This document shows, one piece after another, positions 8,854-17,440 of a DNA stretch of 64,000 nucleotides (position 1 is the stretch's first letter; the number at the start of each line of letters is the position of its first letter). The DNA comes from Sporosarcina sp. Te-1 (GTDB lineage: Bacteria; Bacillota; Bacilli; Bacillales_A; Planococcaceae). The stretch lies in contig NZ_CP071798.1 in the NCBI RefSeq assembly GCF_017498505.1, positions 3,831,501 through 3,895,500 of the forward strand, read 5' to 3'. Made by a program: the position numbers and the translations under genes. The notes under the pieces were generated by a model. That model had not been told where the DNA came from. It saw only the letters and a list, made by a program, of their open reading frames with translations, and did no database searches.

Positions 8854-9456
8854 ATGAATAAAAATCACTTCAAAGAAATCAAACCTAAAATTATGTATTA
8901 TGGAACACCGACTTTCCTGTTATCTACACTAAATGAAGATGGGACGACTAACATAAGCCCCATGTCGTCATCTTGGGCTTTAGGGGATTGTATCGTACTA
9001 GGGATTGGTCTTGGGAGTCAAGCAATTGAAAACGTCAAAAGACATAAGCAGTGTGTTATTAATTTGCCTGGCCCGGAACTTTGGGAAAACGTAGAGAAGA
9101 TTTCATCCTTCACAGGCAACAAAGACATTCCACAATATAAAAAGGACATTGGGTTCAGTTATAAAAAAGATAAGTATGGCGCAGCAGAACTGACGCCAGT
9201 AGAGTCAAAAGCTGTAATGCCGCAACGGATAATGGAATGTCCAATCCAAATTGAAGCAGTTGTCAAAAACATCCGTTATCCAGAGTACAATCAACTGTTT
9301 GCAATCGTAGAGACCCAGGCAGTACGATTTCACGCCCATGAAAACATTCTTACAAATGATAGCTATGTAGACCCGACTAAATGGAGCCCTCTGATTTATA
9401 ATTTTCGACATTATTTTGGGTTGGGCCAAGAATTGGGAAAAACGTTCCGCGCCTAA
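8854..9456 (+). CDS. Flavin reductase-like (split-barrel FMN-binding) protein
   Basis: The frame extends upstream to 8620, but the ATG at 8854 has the ribosome binding site AGGGGGATT and starts the family homology. The 200-residue protein has the split-barrel pattern STLNEDGTTNISPMSSSWALGD and a later NLPGPELWENVEKIS, as in flavin reductase domain proteins that bind FMN non-covalently. The true activity (flavin reduction, or oxidation of another substrate) is not known. It is monocistronic; a possible operator lies just upstream. Confidence 0.82.
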   Translation: MNKNHFKEIKPKIMYYGTPTFLLSTLNEDGTTNISPMSSSWALGDCIVLGIGLGSQAIENVKRHKQCVINLPGPELWENVEKISSFTGNKDIPQYKKDIGFSYKKDKYGAAELTPVESKAVMPQRIMECPIQIEAVVKNIRYPEYNQLFAIVETQAVRFHAHENILTNDSYVDPTKWSPLIYNFRHYFGLGQELGKTFRA

Positions 9457-9663
9457 TAATCCATAGCGTCAGTTTTGCGCAAAAAAAATTCATAAATAAG
9501 GAAGAGCCGACCCTTACCAACCTACTATATTCGTGGGATTCGAGTGAGGGTTTGTTGTAGGTCGTGCAGAGCACTTCCAAAACAAAATCTATCGATTGAC
9601 TCTCACGTTACGTAATGCTTTACGATTTCATTGAACAGAATTTATTTCAATAAATGAGGTGAC

Positions 9664-10569
9664 GTGAAAGTGGAGATTATCATTGAAAATACTATTGGAC
9701 AATACGAAACATTGTTCTCCATGCAAGAGCAAGAGGAAAGAGAAAACTACTTTCGATATTCTATGATGAAACCTTTTGAAAAGATGTGGAAGACGATCGG
9801 TGTCCCGCTACAGGCAAAGGAAGTGAATGGCTATGACGTGATGATGGCTACTCGAATGCTTGGGTTTGCCAGCCCTCACGACAGAGAGGCGGGACAGTCA
9901 GCGTTACGGAGATTAAAAGAGATGGATATACTGCGAGTGGCTGAAGATACGTTGCGGCACTGTGTCACATTGTTTGCAGAACATGATGTACAAGTGAAAG
10001 AGGACAGTATTCGATTGGGTGTGTATCTCGCCGATTCGGAAAAGTTGAAAAGCCAAAATGGCTATACAGGCTTTGGCGGCATTCCTGGTTTTGTGATGAC
10101 GATGATCGATCCAAACGAATATACGATCCCGCGGGTTCCTTCTTTGATTGCACATGAATTTCATCATAATGTACGTTTTTCCTATTTTGATTGGAACCAT
10201 GGGGATATTACATTAGGAGATTATCTGGTGATTGAAGGATTGGCTGATTCCTTTGCGACCGCCCTCTATGGTGATCGGTATCTTGGCCCGTGGGTGACTT
10301 CGATCGATTCAGAGGATCTTGACTACTCAATGGCGGTGATCGGTGACGCTCTTCATACGAAAGGAGTTGGAGAAGTGAGCGCCTACATGTTCGGGGATGA
10401 GCACGCCAAGAAAGAAGGATATCAGCCAGTCGGTTTATCAGCTGGAGCCGGTTATGCGGTTGGCTATCATGTCGTGCAATCCTTTATGAAACGTACGGAT
10501 ACGACCATTTGGGATGCGACTTTGCTTGGTGCGGAAGAGATTATCGATCGTTGCGGACTTTTTTCTTAA
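9664..10569 (+). CDS. DUF2268 putative zinc metalloprotease
   Basis: About 301 residues. The zincin motif HEFHH is at about residues 163-167 with a downstream EGLADSFAT that can supply the third metal ligand, the layout of the DUF2268 (YjaZ-like) family. No signal peptide is evident, so it should be cytosolic. A GTG at 9664 is 4 nt past GAGG and a second GTG at 9670 has more usual spacing; either could be the start. Peptidase activity is inferred from the motif. It ends in a hairpin shared with the convergent peptidase E gene. Confidence 0.83.
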   Translation: MKVEIIIENTIGQYETLFSMQEQEERENYFRYSMMKPFEKMWKTIGVPLQAKEVNGYDVMMATRMLGFASPHDREAGQSALRRLKEMDILRVAEDTLRHCVTLFAEHDVQVKEDSIRLGVYLADSEKLKSQNGYTGFGGIPGFVMTMIDPNEYTIPRVPSLIAHEFHHNVRFSYFDWNHGDITLGDYLVIEGLADSFATALYGDRYLGPWVTSIDSEDLDYSMAVIGDALHTKGVGEVSAYMFGDEHAKKEGYQPVGLSAGAGYAVGYHVVQSFMKRTDTTIWDATLLGAEEIIDRCGLFS

Positions 10570-10588
10570 TAGTTTTGATACTAGCACT

Positions 10589-10614
10589 GGAGCGGTAAAA
10601 ACAGGTACCGCTCC
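10589..10614. terminator. Hairpin between convergent genes
   Basis: GGAGCGGTA (10589-10597) pairs perfectly with TACCGCTCC (10606-10614). It lies between the stops of two converging genes and may terminate both, though neither side has a strong T run. Confidence 0.6.
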
Positions 10615-10625
10615 AAATGGTGATT

Positions 10626-11255
10626 TTATGCTAGTTTTACCTTTTGGCTATCATGAAAATAATAAATATCATGTATGAATTCTAATTCACCATTCCTCCA
10701 ACAGAGTGCAGAACCGTTTGGAAGCGCATAGATCTCTCTATTTTTTGATAAAGGGAGGAGTTCTTCATCTACTGTGTCTTCATAATGAACCTCCACACTA
10801 AAGTCGACCAAATCTAATCCTTTTAGGATGATCGTTTGTGGATAGTCCTTATCTTTGGAAATGATACAGTCTTTGCAGAACGCTAAAGCCCCGGCACTAT
10901 ATCCGATCATTACTCCAGAAAATTGTTGAAGTACAGGGATGAGATGATGGGTAGATAGCTGCTCAACCAATCTTTCGGGTCTTCCGCCCGTAAAATAAAG
11001 GATATCATGTTGATTGATTTTTTCAGCCATTGCTTTTGCAGGCATATCGTCATAAAGAACGTCAACTTTGTGATTGCCTACTAATTCAAAAGCTTGTTTG
11101 ACTGTATCATACCATCCCGGGATTTTACTTGGTTCTGTCGCGAAAGGAATGAGTAAAATCTTATGGCTTGGTGTAACATGCCGTTTTAGATGTGAAAGAA
11201 TCCCCTCAAACTCTTCGCTTACATGATTTCCTCCTCCGATAAAATAAAGATGCAT
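10626..11255 (-). CDS. Peptidase E-like protein, family S51
   Basis: The ATG at 11255 follows GGAGAGGA at proper spacing and is preferred over an upstream TTG or other codon near 11288. The 209-residue protein starts with a Rossmann-like segment (MHLYFIGGGN) and carries the nucleophile motif GYSAGA with Ser120, the same number as the catalytic serine of Salmonella PepE, plus FTGGRPERL near residue 90. PepE cleaves Asp-X dipeptides; some Gram-positive members are annotated as type 1 glutamine amidotransferase-like. Cytosolic, monocistronic. Confidence 0.83.
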   Translation of the reverse strand: MHLYFIGGGNHVSEEFEGILSHLKRHVTPSHKILLIPFATEPSKIPGWYDTVKQAFELVGNHKVDVLYDDMPAKAMAEKINQHDILYFTGGRPERLVEQLSTHHLIPVLQQFSGVMIGYSAGALAFCKDCIISKDKDYPQTIILKGLDLVDFSVEVHYEDTVDEELLPLSKNREIYALPNGSALCWRNGELEFIHDIYYFHDSQKVKLA

Positions 11256-11586
11256 TTTTTCCTCTCCCCATTTGCCTGGATCCAGCATTATTCCATATAT
11301 TATAAACGAATTTAGGAAGCAGGCGTACTTAATTACTTAGCGCAAGAGAACCATTCAATTAGATATTTAAGTTTTTTGCATTTATTTCCGATTCGACGTA
11401 ACTTGATACATTTGGAAAGAAAGAAGCAAAAAAAGAATGAGACAAGCTCCGCCAAGTGACATAATATTCCTGCTTATTAACTTATACTAAATAGAATCAT
11501 GCGGTTGGCGGATAAGCCTTGGACACGAACACCGAAGCCGTATGAAACTGAAAGGCAACCATGGTCTTTCGTATGGGGGGATAAGC
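11256..11586. other. Intergenic region between divergent genes
   Basis: This 331-bp stretch holds promoters of the leftward peptidase gene and the rightward exported protein. A TATACT box at 11483-11488 is a possible -10 for the latter but lacks a clear -35. No repeat or RNA was recognised. Confidence 0.45.
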
Positions 11587-12072
11587 TTGAATTTAAAAAA
11601 GTTTAGTTTTCTCATCTTGCTTGCCGTCGCTGCTTTACTGGTCGCTTGGCAAAGCAAGAGCTTTCCAGACACCGAGTTGCAAAATGAAATGAATGATATG
11701 GCGATTCACGAGGAGGAGATCCTTTTATCCGTCCAGTACGGAGAAGGCAGGGAGTTCTGGGTCGGCAACAACACAGACCAGCAAGTTGAAATCCAAGGTT
11801 CCGGATTCGTGGCAAAAGAAACATCCCGAATCGGACCCGGCATGTTCAAAGCGTTCATATTGACCGGCCATCCAGAGGAACTAATGAACGGCACAATCAC
11901 AGTCCATGGGTTATGGAATGAAGGGGGAGTGAAAGTGGAATCGCTCATACCACAGGCAAACATGAATTTTATCTTGCAGGAATTGGACGAGAGTCCGCTT
12001 GTCGGAAGTAGAGGTGGACAAGGAGTAACAGAGAGTGAAGAAGAGAGTAGAGGGAAAGATGGGGCCCGATGA
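11587..12072 (+). CDS. Hypothetical exported or membrane-anchored protein
   Basis: An in-frame ATG exists at 11542, but TTG at 11587 is preceded by GGGGGG at 6-nt spacing. The 161-residue product has one N-terminal hydrophobic segment (residues about 5-20) and no lipobox Cys, then a soluble domain with ILLSVQYGEGREFWVGN and a low-complexity Glu/Ser/Arg-rich tail. I do not recognise the family. It probably faces the outside of the cell, anchored by the uncleaved signal. Confidence 0.65.
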   Translation: MNLKKFSFLILLAVAALLVAWQSKSFPDTELQNEMNDMAIHEEEILLSVQYGEGREFWVGNNTDQQVEIQGSGFVAKETSRIGPGMFKAFILTGHPEELMNGTITVHGLWNEGGVKVESLIPQANMNFILQELDESPLVGSRGGQGVTESEEESRGKDGAR

Positions 12073-12139
12073 GAATAGCAGGGGAAGAAATTAAATAGAG
12101 AGAAAAGTTGGAAGATGTCTTCTGCAACTAGAAGATAGG

Positions 12140-12165
12140 GACAAGTCTTTCGCTTGTCTTTGAAA
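12140..12165 (+). terminator. Weak terminator-like hairpin
   Basis: GACAAG (12140-12145) pairs with CTTGTC (12153-12158), followed by TTTGAAA. It lies 70 bp past the exported protein gene. Confidence 0.45.
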
Positions 12166-12238
12166 TGGAGAATGTTACACATTACACGTATTTCAGAATT
12201 TCTGAGGTACGCTAGGTACTAGGTGCTTGCGCTCGCTC

Positions 12239-12318
12239 GGTTTATTTGGCACTCATCGGATTTATTTGGCGCTCGCCGGATTTATTTGGCGCTCGCTCGG
12301 TTTATTTGGCACTCATGG
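12239..12318 (+). repeat. Tandem array B, left part: four 20-bp units
   Basis: Units GGTTTATTTGGCACTCATCG, GATTTATTTGGCGCTCGCCG and variants repeat at exactly 20 bp (starts 12239, 12259, 12279, 12299). The same family continues at 13721-13880 on the other side of the IS element, so one array is split by the insertion. Confidence 0.9.
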
Positions 12319-12391
12319 TCTTCTGTCAATAAAGTGGACAGCTAAATAATGATATTTCTTTCCCAAAACCCTACCGCGCTTCGCTTGCTCG

Positions 12392-12439
12392 GACAGCCAT
12401 GATCATCGGTTCAAAAGCGAACCGATGATCATGGCTGTC
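12392..12439. repeat. Perfect 21-bp inverted repeat inside the IS
   Basis: The arm beginning GACAGCCATGATCATCGG (12392-12412) is perfectly complementary to 12419-12439, with loop AAAAGC. It lies just past the orfB stop and could end transposase transcription or block read-through into the element; no T run follows. Confidence 0.85.
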
Positions 12440-12445
12440 AAACTG

Positions 12446-13342
12446 TTACGAAACTGCTCGCTCCGAGAGATGGAATCCCGCTTTTTTTTCATACGCTTCC
12501 GGCGACAGATAACCGAGCGTAGAATGACGTCTTCTCGTGTTATAAAAGTCGTCGATGTAGTGACTGATGGCCTCTCGTGCCTCTTTCCGTGTCCTGAAGC
12601 GGTGGCGATACACCAGCTCTTTCTTAAGAGTGGCATGAAATGATTCGATACAGGCATTATCGTACGGATCCCCTTTGCGGCTCATGCTGATCTGAAAGTT
12701 CTTCCCCTTCAGGCAGTCGATATAGTCCATTGAACAGTACTGGGAACCACGATCAGAATGATGGAAAGGCTCTCCATCGGGATTTCGCAGAAGCAGCGCC
12801 TTCTCCAGTGCCTGAAGCGGCAGCTCTGTCGCCATCGTGGCCCCTAGGCTCCATCCGACGATTTTGCGGGAGAAGAGATCCATGACACTCGCAAGATACA
12901 GCCAGCCTTCCATCGTCCAGATGTACGTGATGTCGGCGACCCAGACCTTATTCGGCTCATCGACGAGGAATTTACGCTCCAGCAGGTTCGGATAGATGAA
13001 CTGATTATGGTTGGAATCCGTTGTCGTCGTGAATTTCTTTTCCGGCAAAGCGCGAAGCCCCATCTCTTTCATCAGCCGGCCGACAGTCCGCTCGCATACG
13101 GAATATCCCCACTCCTTGAGGTCCTCAAGAATACGAGGACTTCCGTACGTGCCAAGGCTTTCGTGATATGATTTGGTGATCTTTCGCTTGAGTTCCTCCC
13201 GCCAGGCCTGCCGTGCTGTCCTGTAGTCTAGGGTCTGTTGGCTAGACCATTTATAGAAGCCGCTTTTCGATACCTCGAGTACTTGGCACATCTTCACTAC
13301 GCTGTATTCGTCCTTATGGTCCTGGATATACGAATAGATCAC
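12446..13342 (-). CDS. IS3-family transposase OrfB (DDE integrase core)
   Basis: A 298-residue frame with GTG start overlapping the orfA stop (GTGA). It has the HTH_21-like N-terminal part and an rve core with the triad Asp137 (VADITY), Asp197 (HSDRGSQY) and Glu233 (CIES), the last two 35 residues apart as in the DD(35)E pattern of IS3. In this family the active enzyme is usually the OrfAB fusion made by -1 frameshifting; here the frame stays open through the junction from the slippery site in orfA. OrfB alone may be made at low level. Confidence 0.93.
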   Translation of the reverse strand: MIYSYIQDHKDEYSVVKMCQVLEVSKSGFYKWSSQQTLDYRTARQAWREELKRKITKSYHESLGTYGSPRILEDLKEWGYSVCERTVGRLMKEMGLRALPEKKFTTTTDSNHNQFIYPNLLERKFLVDEPNKVWVADITYIWTMEGWLYLASVMDLFSRKIVGWSLGATMATELPLQALEKALLLRNPDGEPFHHSDRGSQYCSMDYIDCLKGKNFQISMSRKGDPYDNACIESFHATLKKELVYRHRFRTRKEAREAISHYIDDFYNTRRRHSTLGYLSPEAYEKKAGFHLSERAVS

Positions 13343-13644
13343 GTTCGGCTTTTCATGAAGACATGCATGGCCTTTTTTAAAATTTCAAGCTCCTCATCCC
13401 GGTCTCTCAGCTGTTTTTCGGCCTCCCGGAGCTTCTTCTCCATCTCTGAGAATGTGTGGAGCTGGCCATCCGGATTCGCCAGCCGTTCCTGCTTTTCACG
13501 ATACTGTTTCGCCCAATTGCGTATGGTCGAGGCACTCACCCCAAATTCATATGCAAGGTCCGTTGCTTTCCGCCCTTCTTCTACCAGGAGCTTGGCGATA
13601 TGATCCTTCACTTCCTGCCGTTGATGTTTGCCCATGTTTGACAC
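13339..13644 (-). CDS. IS3-family OrfA (helix-turn-helix)
   Basis: A 101-residue protein with an N-terminal helix-turn-helix (residues about 10-48, including ATDLAYEFGVSASTIRNW) and a leucine-zipper-like coiled coil (about 60-95). Near its end, codons TTA-AAA-AAG (complement of 13372-13378) form the A-AAA-AAG heptamer used for -1 frameshifting into orfB. The protein binds the element's ends by family knowledge. Confidence 0.92.
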   Translation of the reverse strand: MSNMGKHQRQEVKDHIAKLLVEEGRKATDLAYEFGVSASTIRNWAKQYREKQERLANPDGQLHTFSEMEKKLREAEKQLRDRDEELEILKKAMHVFMKSRT

Positions 13645-13720
13645 GCCCTTTTTATTAGTAGTTTCAGTATGTCGAAATCTGCTTGGCTGTGTCCACTTTT
13701 AAGTCTAACTTTACTCATCG

Positions 13721-13880
13721 GATTTATTTGGCGCTCGCCGGATTTATTTGGCGCTCGCCGGATTTATTTGGCGCTCGCCGGATTTATTTGGCGCTCGCCG
13801 GATTTATTTGGCGCACGTCCGGTTTATTTGGCGCACGTCCGGTTTATTTGGCAATCGCCCGGCTAATTTGACATTCACCC
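13721..13880 (+). repeat. Tandem array B, right part: eight 20-bp units
   Basis: Units of the form GATTTATTTGGCGCTCGCCG start at 13721 and every 20 bp to 13861. The first four are identical and later ones drift (GGCGCACGTCC, GGCAATCGCCC), so the array decays towards one end. An apparent repetitive open frame across it (13669-13866) is an artefact of the repeat. Confidence 0.92.
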
Positions 13881-13909
13881 GTCTCCCCTAAGAAATACTC
13901 ATATACTCA

Positions 13910-13942
13910 AAAACGGAACCCCAGTGGGATTCCGTTTTTTTT
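13910..13942. terminator. Terminator at the end of the thiamine operon
   Basis: AAAACGGAA pairs with TTCCGTTTT around a short C/G-paired loop. T runs occur on both strands, so it can work in both directions; the leftward thi operon ends 8 bp away. Confidence 0.82.
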
Positions 13943-13949
13943 CTGCTTC

Positions 13950-14444
13950 TCAGTAGCTTTGCATCTTCCGACCTACGGGCAAACGTTCCAATCTTACAGA
14001 TACAAGGACACCTAATAGGGCGCCACTCACGCTGGAGACGAGGAACGGAGGCATAAAGAATAAGGCGGTGACGGTGGTTCCCATGAGGAGGGCGGCATAC
14101 GGCACAGCAAGCAATGAAGCGATAAGCCCGGTGCCGATCATTTCGCCAATGGCTGCCATCCAGGCTTTCCCTGACTTTTGATAAAACAGGCCGGCGAGCG
14201 CTGCGCCAATCATGCCTCCCGGAAAGGCAAGGAGGGATCCGGTTCCGGTTATCACACGGATCAGGCCAGTCAGAAAGGCAATCACCACAGCCGGCAAAGG
14301 ACCTAGCATCACGGCGGCAATAACATTGATGGCATGTTGGACAGGATAGGCACGCGCGATACCGGCTGGGAAGGAAATGAAAACAGAACCAGCGACCGCA
14401 ATCCCGACAAATGCCGTCATTAGAACGAGCTTACGAGTATTCAT
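13950..14444 (-). CDS. thiW: ThiW, thiamine-precursor ECF transporter S component
   Basis: The ATG at 14444 overlaps the thiE stop (ATGA) and follows AAAGGAG inside thiE. The 164-residue product has five or six membrane segments and the ThiW/ThiT-like pattern ARAYPVQHAINVIAAVMLGP and FPGGMIGAALAG. As an S component it binds the substrate (by family, the thiazole precursor) and needs the shared EcfAA'T module encoded elsewhere. It is the last gene of the TPP-riboswitch operon, consistent with uptake of hydroxyethylthiazole for ThiM. Confidence 0.88.
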   Translation of the reverse strand: MNTRKLVLMTAFVGIAVAGSVFISFPAGIARAYPVQHAINVIAAVMLGPLPAVVIAFLTGLIRVITGTGSLLAFPGGMIGAALAGLFYQKSGKAWMAAIGEMIGTGLIASLLAVPYAALLMGTTVTALFFMPPFLVSSVSGALLGVLVSVRLERLPVGRKMQSY

Positions 14445-15100
14445 AAAGCCGCACTCCTTTCCATCAAGGCCTTGCATAAGACTTTCTTCAAATTGGCCGT
14501 CGCCTGTTCGGGGTCTTCGGCAGCCGCGATGGCAGAAATGACAGAGATGCCAGATGCCCCGGATTGGATGACGGGCCCCGCGTTAGATGCACAGATTCCT
14601 CCAATCCCGACAATGGGAAGTTCGGGAATCAAACGGGTGACCTCAGCTATCATGCTTGTCCCCGCAACCGGTTTAGCATCCAACTTTGTCTGCGTTGGAT
14701 AGATGGGGCCCAATCCGACATATGCAGCGCCGGCTGCTTGTGCTGCCCATGCTTCTTCCGCGGTATGAACGGAAACGCCGAGCTTCATATGGCTACCTAT
14801 TTTTTGACGGATGGAGCCAGCTTCTTCATCTTCTTGGCCGACATGGACACCATCCGCTTCAAGGGCGATCGCCAACTCGACATCATCATTGACGAAGAAC
14901 GGCACGCCATATTGCTTACATAGCCTTTGACAGCTTTGAGCGAATGCCATCTTTTCGGTTCCTTGTAGAGACCCCGGTCCCTTTTCCCGCAACTGAAAGC
15001 AGGTGATTCCGCCCAGCAACGCTTTTTCCAACACGTCTAGAGGTTTTTCGGCATTGGGGGTTCCCATGATGAAATAGAGGAGGTACTCATGGTCTTTCAA
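14441..15100 (-). CDS. thiE: Thiamine-phosphate synthase ThiE
   Basis: Starts at TTG 15100, 10 nt after GAGAGGAG and 14 nt inside thiD. The 219-residue TIM-barrel protein has the family motifs QLREKG, FFVNDDVELAIALEADGVHVGQED, GLGPIYPTQTK and GIGGI. It joins hydroxymethylpyrimidine diphosphate and thiazole phosphate to give thiamine phosphate. Translationally coupled with both neighbours. Confidence 0.95.
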   Translation of the reverse strand: MKDHEYLLYFIMGTPNAEKPLDVLEKALLGGITCFQLREKGPGSLQGTEKMAFAQSCQRLCKQYGVPFFVNDDVELAIALEADGVHVGQEDEEAGSIRQKIGSHMKLGVSVHTAEEAWAAQAAGAAYVGLGPIYPTQTKLDAKPVAGTSMIAEVTRLIPELPIVGIGGICASNAGPVIQSGASGISVISAIAAAEDPEQATANLKKVLCKALMERSAAL

Positions 15101-15923
15101 TTAATTCCACTCCTCTCGATTCATCTCCACGCAACCGGATTGCTGCATGGTTCGTCGGGCCATGGCCGTTCCCTAGAGATATGCCGTCTTCAATTGCCGC
15201 TTGGATAAAATATTTAGCGGCAATCACTGCTTCGCTTATCGATCTTCCTTTTGCCAACTCTGCAGTAATGGCAGCTGCGAATGTGCATCCTGTCCCATGG
15301 GTGTCCTTTGTGTCAATTCGTTTGGTTCTCAGTAAAAAACGCTCGCCATCTCTGCTTATAAACAGATCCTCAGCAAAATCGGTAACCTTCCGGTGTCCAC
15401 CTTTTACAACAATCGCGTGCGTTCCACATTCGAGCAGTCTGTTCGCTGCCCGTTCCATATCAGAAAGCGTGTGAATGGACATTCCGGTCAACGCCTCTGC
15501 TTCCGGGATATTCGGCGTCAGGACAGCGGCGCTTGGAAGAAGACATTCCTTGAGCGCATCGATGGCTGATTGATGCAGAAGGGAGGTGCCTCCTTTTGCG
15601 ATCATGACCGGATCGATCACGAGCGGAAAGGAAGGATAGTGGTGTAGTGTCTCAGCAACTGCTTTTATTATTCCGGCAGAGAAGAGCATTCCGGTTTTAG
15701 CAGCACCTACCGGAAAATCGGAAAGGACGGCATCGAGTTGTGCTGTCACGATGTTGCATTCAATGGGCTGGACCGCATGGACACCGAGTGTGTTTTGAGC
15801 GGTCACCGCAGTCAATATCGATGTTCCAAACGTACCCAGCTCTTGGAATGTCTTTATATCTGCTTGAATCCCGGCCCCGCCTCCACTGTCGGAACCAGCA
15901 ATTGTCAACGTAACTGGAATCAT
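15087..15923 (-). CDS. thiD: Hydroxymethylpyrimidine/phosphomethylpyrimidine kinase ThiD
   Basis: Two ATGs lie two codons apart; the second (15923) has GGAGG 7 nt upstream and overlaps the thiM stop as ATGA. The 278-residue ribokinase-fold protein has AGSDSGGGAGIQADIKT, FPLVIDPVMIAKGG and the anion-hole/catalytic segment DTHGTGCTF. It phosphorylates HMP twice to the diphosphate used by ThiE. Confidence 0.95.
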   Translation of the reverse strand: MIPVTLTIAGSDSGGGAGIQADIKTFQELGTFGTSILTAVTAQNTLGVHAVQPIECNIVTAQLDAVLSDFPVGAAKTGMLFSAGIIKAVAETLHHYPSFPLVIDPVMIAKGGTSLLHQSAIDALKECLLPSAAVLTPNIPEAEALTGMSIHTLSDMERAANRLLECGTHAIVVKGGHRKVTDFAEDLFISRDGERFLLRTKRIDTKDTHGTGCTFAAAITAELAKGRSISEAVIAAKYFIQAAIEDGISLGNGHGPTNHAAIRLRGDESRGVELIERP

Positions 15924-16705
15924 GTCCATGCCTCCTCCAGCTGGATTTGTGAGGAATCAATGGATTGTCCATTCAAGGCAGAGAGTGCATTCAACAAATG
16001 AAGGGGAAAATCGCCTGGCCCCTCCGCTCTAGCTGCGGCCCATTCGCCTGCCTTTTTGTAAAATGCGAGAGCGGCGGCAACTCCATGTTTCGCATGGTCT
16101 GGGTCTATGGCCAAAAATGCACCACATACAGCGCTTAGCAAACAACCTGCTCCGGTCACCCGCGTCATAAGTGGGTGGCCACCGGTAATCCGTATGGTGG
16201 TTTTTCCATCTGTCACCACATCCGTTTCGCCTGTTACCGCCACGAGGCAGCGATGTTGACGAGCCAACTCCTTTGCGACCGAGGCGATGTCCGCTGTACC
16301 TTCTCCCGCGTCCACCCCTTTTGCGGTCCACTCGGCATTCGCCAACGCGGCGATCTCTCCTGCATTCCCTCGAATCAGCATTACATCAACATGTTGCAGT
16401 AATCTCTCAACCGCTCGTTTTCGAAACGGGGTAGCCCCAGCGCCAACGGGATCAAGGATGACTGGTTTTCCGTGCTTATTTGCACTTTTTCCTGCTTCTA
16501 TCATGGCCTCCATCTTACTGGCGTCAAGCGTTCCAATGTTCAACAAGGTGCAGGAAGAGAGGGCGGCGATATCGGCAGCTTCTTCGAAAGCATCCGCCAT
16601 AATGGGGGAAGCACCAAGCGCAAGCAAACCGTTTGCTTGAAAATTGGCGACCACTATGTTCGTCATACAATGGATGAGCGGATTTTCTTCACGCAGCTTT
16701 TTCAT
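15920..16705 (-). CDS. thiM: Hydroxyethylthiazole kinase ThiM
   Basis: ATG at 16705 has GGAG at 9-nt spacing and gives the usual N-terminus just before NPLIHCMTN; an alternative ATG at 16726 overlaps the tenA stop (ATGA) and would add seven residues. About 261 residues with NGLLALGASPIMADA, ILDPVGAGATPFR and TRVTGAGCLLSAV. It phosphorylates hydroxyethylthiazole in the salvage route. Position between tenA and thiD makes the operon a pure salvage set. Confidence 0.94.
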   Translation of the reverse strand: MKKLREENPLIHCMTNIVVANFQANGLLALGASPIMADAFEEAADIAALSSCTLLNIGTLDASKMEAMIEAGKSANKHGKPVILDPVGAGATPFRKRAVERLLQHVDVMLIRGNAGEIAALANAEWTAKGVDAGEGTADIASVAKELARQHRCLVAVTGETDVVTDGKTTIRITGGHPLMTRVTGAGCLLSAVCGAFLAIDPDHAKHGVAAALAFYKKAGEWAAARAEGPGDFPLHLLNALSALNGQSIDSSQIQLEEAWT

Positions 16706-16722
16706 GTGATCCACTCCGCTGT

Positions 16723-17409
16723 TCATACGCGTAGCACACGCTCCTCCGAAGATGCCCATTGCTCTTGTGTCCAAGCCATCTCCCAAAATTGCAATTCATA
16801 ATGGCTGCTTTTAACAAAATGGGCCATGACTTCTTCCTGTCTCTCAGGGGAGAGAGGCTCTGCCAGTTTGTTCAAGCGCATGATCTGTTCATTGGTTGCC
16901 GCCTCAAACCAGTCTGAGCTATAGGTCGCAATCCATTTATCGTAAATTGGATGCTCGGGCTTGGCGTCTTTCAAGCGCTCTCCGATTTCATAATAAAGCC
17001 AGTAACAAGGGAGCAATGCAGAAAGGGTTGCTGCAAGATCTCCTTCCATGGCAGCCCGGTATAAATGGGATGTATACGCATACGCAGTAGGAGCCGGCTT
17101 GAAGTCGGCCAGATCGCTTTCCGTCACGCCGAGCAGATCGAAAAATCCTTCATGCAGGGAGATTTCGGCTCCGCATGTCTCCTCGGCATGCTGGGCAAAA
17201 CGTTTCACAGTTTGGAGATCCTTTGCCTGTACAGCCGCGAGCGCATGTACTTTTGCAAAGTGCTTTAAATAATAGGAATCTTGCAATACATAATAGCGGA
17301 ACACGTCTTCCGGCAATGAACCGTCAGCAAGGCTTTGAACGAATGGATGTTCAAAGCTCGCTTCCCAAATGGCGTCACACTCTTTTCGTACCTTTTCGCA
17401 AAATGTCAT
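16723..17409 (-). CDS. tenA: Aminopyrimidine aminohydrolase TenA (thiaminase II)
   Basis: ATG at 17409, 9 nt after AAGGAG, is chosen over an upstream TTG. With this start Cys135 (LLPCYWLYYE) and Glu205 (SSHYELQFWE) fall at the same numbers as the catalytic residues of Bacillus subtilis TenA, supporting the call. It hydrolyses aminomethyl-HMP derived from degraded thiamine to HMP, which ThiD then uses. It is the first gene after the TPP riboswitch. Confidence 0.95.
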   Translation of the reverse strand: MTFCEKVRKECDAIWEASFEHPFVQSLADGSLPEDVFRYYVLQDSYYLKHFAKVHALAAVQAKDLQTVKRFAQHAEETCGAEISLHEGFFDLLGVTESDLADFKPAPTAYAYTSHLYRAAMEGDLAATLSALLPCYWLYYEIGERLKDAKPEHPIYDKWIATYSSDWFEAATNEQIMRLNKLAEPLSPERQEEVMAHFVKSSHYELQFWEMAWTQEQWASSEERVLRV

Positions 17410-17440
17410 TTCCAACCACTCCTTTGTTATGTTGGAAAAC

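Larger units (their letters stand above)
12325..13705 (-). mobile_element. IS3-family insertion sequence, about 1.38 kb
   Basis: The element is bounded by imperfect terminal inverted repeats sharing AAAGTGGACA: left 12325-12340, right 13690-13705 on the opposite strand. It contains overlapping orfA and orfB with an A-AAA-AAG slippery heptamer and a DDE transposase. The exact outer ends are uncertain by a few bases and no clear target duplication was found. It lies within a tandem 20-bp repeat array. Both reading frames are intact, so it may be active. Confidence 0.88.

Noticed and set aside
9596..9626. Promoter TTGACT...TACGAT before the DUF2268 gene
   Set aside because: The spacer is 19 bp and there is no regulator of the MerR type, so I did not list it as a promoter.
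13669..13871. Repetitive frame over array B (peptide with repeated FIWRSPDLFGAR)
   Set aside because: Arises from the 20-bp tandem repeat; it starts inside the IS end and lacks a ribosome binding site.
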